Origin: Dugong dugon
Taxonomy: Eukaryota > Chordata > Mammalia > Sirenia > Dugongidae
Direction: 5' to 3'
Assembly (NCBI GenBank): GCA_030035585.1
Contig: CM057462.1
Coordinates: 119,221,234-119,285,233 of the forward strand
DNA length: 64,000 nucleotides
Shown: piece by piece, positions 60,261 to 64,000 of the stretch
How positions within the stretch are numbered: position 1 is the stretch's first letter
How the letters are laid out: every line of letters begins with the position of its first letter
Translations under genes and position numbers: made by a program
The notes under the pieces: model-generated
The model's database searches: none
What the model was told of the DNA's origin: nothing
Seen by the model: only the letters and a program-made list of their open reading frames with translations

Positions 60261-61927
60261 ATGCCAATATCCCTATCTAAAAAACATACCAGTTCTTTTC
60301 CACCTATCAAAAATTACCCATTCATTGAGACCTACATCATAACTAGATTTGTCCACAAGGACCTAGTCTGGATATCTTAGCCTTCAGTGATCTTTCATAC
60401 AGAGTCCCTCAAAAATATTATTTTTCTTACCTTTGAACCTCCCTCCCCCATGCACTTAGTTTATATCTGTCAGTGGCACTTATTGTGCTTCAGTGTGAGA
60501 TAAAAAATAAACTTCCTTTATCTCTATTATTGAAATGTATGCTCCTTCTGAGCAGTGACTGTGTTATACATACTTTGTGTTTCTGCCCTGCATATAGCAG
60601 AGAATATTATTTCTTCGCCTACTAACACTGAAATGACTTTTTTTTTTTTTTTACAGAGATTAATACTCATCTCATCACTCTGACTTTTTCTAAAAAACGT
60701 AAATGGCTTCCATAACTGTTTAACATGACCTGCCCAGTAGCTTAATTTTATTAATATGCTGACAACTGTCATAGCTGAGAAGTTTTTCATTTCTCTATGA
60801 TAATATATTCTTCAGACTTTATTTTAAAACCTCGAAACAATTACTCTAATAAGAGTTGCTCAATACCTACCAAATCACTTCCAATAATAACCACAAAAGA
60901 AACACAAAGCTAAGCAAGTGGCATCATCTTCTCCCATTCTATGGTTTCTGGAACTAAACCAATGACCCAAATTATATTTTCATCAAATAAAGAAATAGTT
61001 TTAGTTTGCTTTTACTTTGGGGAAAAAAACAATTTCTGGACACGTATAGGTTGATTATTTAAGGTATACAAATACAGAAGGCAAAAACATGTTTCTGATG
61101 TGGTGATTTTAAGTGGTTTTAAAGGATTTTTTAAACTTTCAAATGTTGATGTGTGATTGCACCTACACATCAAAAAAATTCTGAGGTGAAAAATTCAGTC
61201 TGTTATCTCAGTTTGCTTTACACAATATTAAATGAGTGGGTTGGCTAGTTTTTTCCATTGAATGAACTGATAGGCTGACTAGTTATTTTTGTGTTAGGTA
61301 GAGCATTTATTAACCTATAAATGTAAATTGACCATATCATTAAAAACAATGGAATATGTTGCTTTTCATGAAAATTAAAATATTTTATTTAGAATAATAA
61401 TGACAGGGTTTGTTTCTTCCCATTGATTGGGAAGAAACAATCTCTATCTAAAATGAACTTTACACTCCATTTTAATTCATTGGGTACTATTTGCTGGAAG
61501 GATATTTAATGGATATATTTAATGTATTTTTCCTTAGTCTACTATAACTTTTATATCCTTCTCTTAACATGACTATGCATTAAGCCTATGATTTTTTTTT
61601 CGATAAAGAATGCTGAACTATATTTAGTAGATGAATTCCATGGTTGAATTTCAACTGGACAAGAAAAACATATAGTTTGCCCACCACTTTACTTTTTATT
61701 AACTCTTTTTATCCTGCCAATTTAAAAAAAAAAGTACAAAATTTGAGTCAGCACTGTATTCTACTTGGATATATTATAACAACCATAAATGCATTCATGG
61801 TAGCCAGGATAAATTTCTGTGACTTTTTTTTTTTTTTTCTCCTGTATTGGTCCAGAGAACTCTCTTTGAAATGTACAGTAAATTAGTGCATTAAGACATA
61901 TTAAAAAAAAAAAAAAACAAAACTTAC

Positions 61928-63291
61928 AGGTGGTCCAGTATCTCCTTTTGGCCCTATCAGATTCTTCATTTCAAGCATTGTATTAAGATCTTCATAATAA
62001 TAATAATCATAAAGCTCAGTTTCATAGCTATTTTCATTGGGGTAAGTGGCATCAGGATCAAATTCACCTTCCTTCTTTAGATCAAGGTGGTTATCCACAG
62101 AAGGCTCATCAGTCGATCTATATAATGTTGTGTTTAAAATCTGTTGCATTTCCATGAGTTCATTAGTGTGTAGATTTGCCGTAATAGCCTTCTTGAGATT
62201 ATTAATTGTATCTTGCTCCGTATGTGGGAGAATGGACAACACTTTCTTAAATGGTGAGAGACCAGCTTCTCTATCGTCGTGTTGTGTGATGTTGTTGGAC
62301 ACATTTAGAGAGCTAAATTTCTCCTTGGTACCCCTTCTTGCCTCACTGAGGTGCTGATGAGTCACTGATAGGCTTAAATTTGTCTGGGTATGTTCCTCGG
62401 TGATCATTTCTTTGACCTGAATTCCATGGTTCACAAGATTGACAATAGACACATTCCCCAGCGTACGAGAGGTTAACTGAGATCTTGGTACCTGGTGTTC
62501 TTGCTGTTTATGCACTGTTGCAGAATTATTTATGATATGCGAAATGCTTTTGCCATCAGTCAATGTGTGCTCTGACAGTACTTTTTCACCAAATTGTTTG
62601 AGCAAAGGAGAGTTTTCCAGTATTTTAGAAGGTACAACAGTTGTGCGAGGAAGGCTTGTCTCAGGCCGGTATGTGTCTGCTTGGCAACACTGCTGTTTCA
62701 CATATGTGCAATAATTTGCAGATGCTTCTGCAGAAGGAATAATATCCAACTGACATACTATTCCTTCAAAATGGACAGAATTATTATTCATACTTCCTAA
62801 GGTAAACACACTGTTAGAATCAAAGGTCTGAACTTCTGAAAAAGTCTCTCTGCTAAAATATTTCTTTCCACACTCAACAAACATCGAGACAACTTTGTTT
62901 CTAATGTTAATGGCAAATGAGTGCCATAATTCATCATGAACACTGTAGTTGAAAAATACAGACTGCTTTTCTCCAATGTATACCACTAATTTTCTAGGTA
63001 GCAATTGAACTCCTAATTGCAGTCTATTTTTATTTCTAACGCTGAAGAGAAATGCATTGTTCACTTTATGTGACTGTAACCCAATTAATATTGTAAATGG
63101 CTGTACTATGTTGACAGGCAAAATTTTCAAGAGAGGTAACTCAATATAAGCATCATTTGTTAAAATGACACCTGATTCTGTTAAATGGACCCCCTGAGGT
63201 AATGGTGTAGATGATGATGGTACAGCAGTCACTGATGATGAGTGTCTTACATCTTTGCCTCCAAGGCCTAGTTGATGAAGAATATCTATGC
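61928..63291 (-). CDS. COL24A1: COL24A1 large exon (exon 3 by human analogy): TSPN domain, variable region, start of collagenous region
   Basis: This exon encodes the N-terminal part of the collagen XXIV alpha-1 chain, a secreted fibril-type collagen. It starts after a cag acceptor in phase 1 (2 bases, then 454 codons) and ends at ...GDTGPP before gtaagt. The first ~200 residues form a TSPN/laminin-G-like domain (VNNAFLFSVRNKNRLQLGVQ, NYSVHDELWHSF, VECGKKYF, FTLGSMNNNS, FEGIVCQLDIIPSAEA). A long Ser/Thr/Asn-rich variable region follows. It ends in an acidic Tyr cluster (ELYDYYYYEDLN), which in related fibrillar collagens is a tyrosine-sulfation type segment, and then the first Gly-X-Y triplets. 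Several N-X-S/T sites are visible. Five cysteines occur, at exon residues 140, 179, 194, 201 and 202. The reading frame stays open 27 bases into the intron, so the open frame is longer than the exon. Recognition is by close similarity to remembered human COL24A1. COL27A1 is the nearest alternative but fits much less well. Confidence 0.96.
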
Positions 63292-64000
63292 CTGGAAATT
63301 AAAAAAGAGAGAGAGAAAGAGAGAAAGAATCTTACTCTTATGCATTAATGTGTTCATATATATGTTCGAGTATGAGAAAATCTTCCTTGTCTGTATCAAC
63401 AGTAATTCCTAAAATAAGCATGCTCTATATCAATAACTCATTTTCAGGGAACTAGAGATAGGGATGGGGAGGGTAGGACATTATACTAAAGAATTTGAAA
63501 AAAAAAAAAAAAAACCGCACATGCGTACGCCAGTATCTCTACACTCAAAATTTAATTAATGAATTAGTTTAGCTCTCATATTTTTCTAATCAGTTCGTAT
63601 TCTTATTTGTTACTCCAATGAATATATATGGTCAAAGGTTCACAGATGTCATTTCTTTCTTTGAGAACTTATGATTTTACAACTTCTGTAATAAAAGAGA
63701 AACTAAAGTCATACTTACAAAAAAAATTGGTAATTTGAAACCGTTTTATAGGTTGAAGTCGCATAATCTTTTAAAATATTTTTTTAGGCTCTTTTCTCTT
63801 CCCGCCTCCTTGGAATTTACATGCCACAAAGAAGTTCTCCCTATGCCTAATACCTTAAGCACACACTACACAAAGTACCCAGGTCACCAAAACGCTTTCT
63901 GATATTGCCTGGACAAGAAAACTTAATTCCTTTTGTTGGTTATCATCATACTTTTTCTCTCCCTTCCAAGTTTCTTTTTCTTCCATTTTTTTCTCAGTCT
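63292..64000 (-). other. COL24A1: COL24A1 intron 2, 3' part
   Basis: This is the intron upstream of the large exon, running off the window. It holds a (GA)n-rich purine run at 63303-63329, which in gene sense is the polypyrimidine tract of the exon 3 acceptor. It also holds an A-run at about 63498-63514 and a long pyrimidine-rich stretch at the right edge. No gene was seen. Confidence 0.85.
63303..63329 (+). repeat. (GA)n-rich purine run = polypyrimidine tract of exon 3 acceptor
   Basis: The plus strand reads 'aaaagagagagagaaagagagaaagaa'. On the gene strand this is a CT/TTTC repeat ending about 12 bp before the cag acceptor of the large exon. Confidence 0.85.

Larger units (their letters stand above)
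51439..61927 (-). other. COL24A1: COL24A1 intron 3
   Basis: 10.5 kb of AT-rich intron. It contains L1 3'-end insertions near 55.7, 58.6 and 59.7 kb, a SINE at 57.04 kb and MIR pieces at 53.5, 56.6 and 60.1 kb. I see nothing classifiable in about 51.5-53.5, 53.8-55.6 and 60.3-61.9 kb, apart from a purine-rich stretch near 54.6-54.8 kb. Confidence 0.85.

Noticed and set aside
61901-63232. A single 443-residue protein ending in a Phe run
   Set aside because: The open frame crosses a gtaagt donor into intronic poly(T). The true coding end is the Pro codon at 61928, and the start is a splice acceptor, not an initiation codon.
1-64000. CRISPR array, operon or other prokaryote-type system
   Set aside because: The DNA is mammalian. 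The repeats are dispersed SINEs, LINEs and LTRs, with no regularly spaced short repeats.

Overview
The window is mammalian nuclear DNA, AT-rich and dominated by introns and transposons. It most likely comes from a proboscidean (elephant) or close afrotherian. The clue is about 30 copies or fragments of the tRNA-derived, RTE-tailed AfroSINE-type SINE ('cctatagggtcgctatgagtcggaatc' type 3' end), together with RTE (BovB-like) LINE pieces and an L1 lineage with a long, characteristic 3' UTR. The species call rests on recognising these repeats, not on a database search.

The only protein-coding gene recognised is on the minus strand: the 5'-middle part of COL24A1 (collagen XXIV alpha-1 chain, a fibril-type collagen). 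Nine consecutive exons are present. In transcription order they are a 1364-bp exon (61928-63291; the TSPN/laminin-G-like N-terminal domain, the variable region and the start of the collagenous region) and eight small Gly-X-Y exons of 45 or 54 bp: 51385-51438, 48070-48123, 31202-31255, 27558-27611, 18175-18219, 12102-12155, 10872-10916 and 2609-2662. All small exons are phase 0 with AG/GT borders, and together they encode an unbroken stretch of the chain as I recall it from human COL24A1. I number the large exon 3 by analogy with human. The signal-peptide exons lie beyond the right edge and the rest of the helix and the C-propeptide beyond the left edge.

Everything else is intron. Intron 2 (partial) has a (TC)n polypyrimidine tract. 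Intron 3 holds three L1 3'-UTR insertions plus a SINE. Intron 4 carries four SINEs. Intron 5 (16.8 kb) contains an 8-kb nest in which an L1 is inserted into an old MaLR-like LTR and further L1 sequence is inserted into that L1, each step marked by a target-site duplication (TSD). Intron 5 also holds a candidate ERV LTR. Intron 7 has several SINEs, an RTE tail and a tRNA-Gly-headed element. Intron 8 has two SINEs each split by an L1 3' end, and an LTR/SINE/MIR stack. Intron 10 has two degenerate RTE copies and a MaLR LTR. No functional RNA gene, CRISPR array, intact retrotransposon or second protein-coding gene was found. The most checkable biological observations are a Gly-to-Ala break in the triple-helix repeat, an extra cysteine at the end of the TSPN domain, a tandem splice donor, and the nested transposons.
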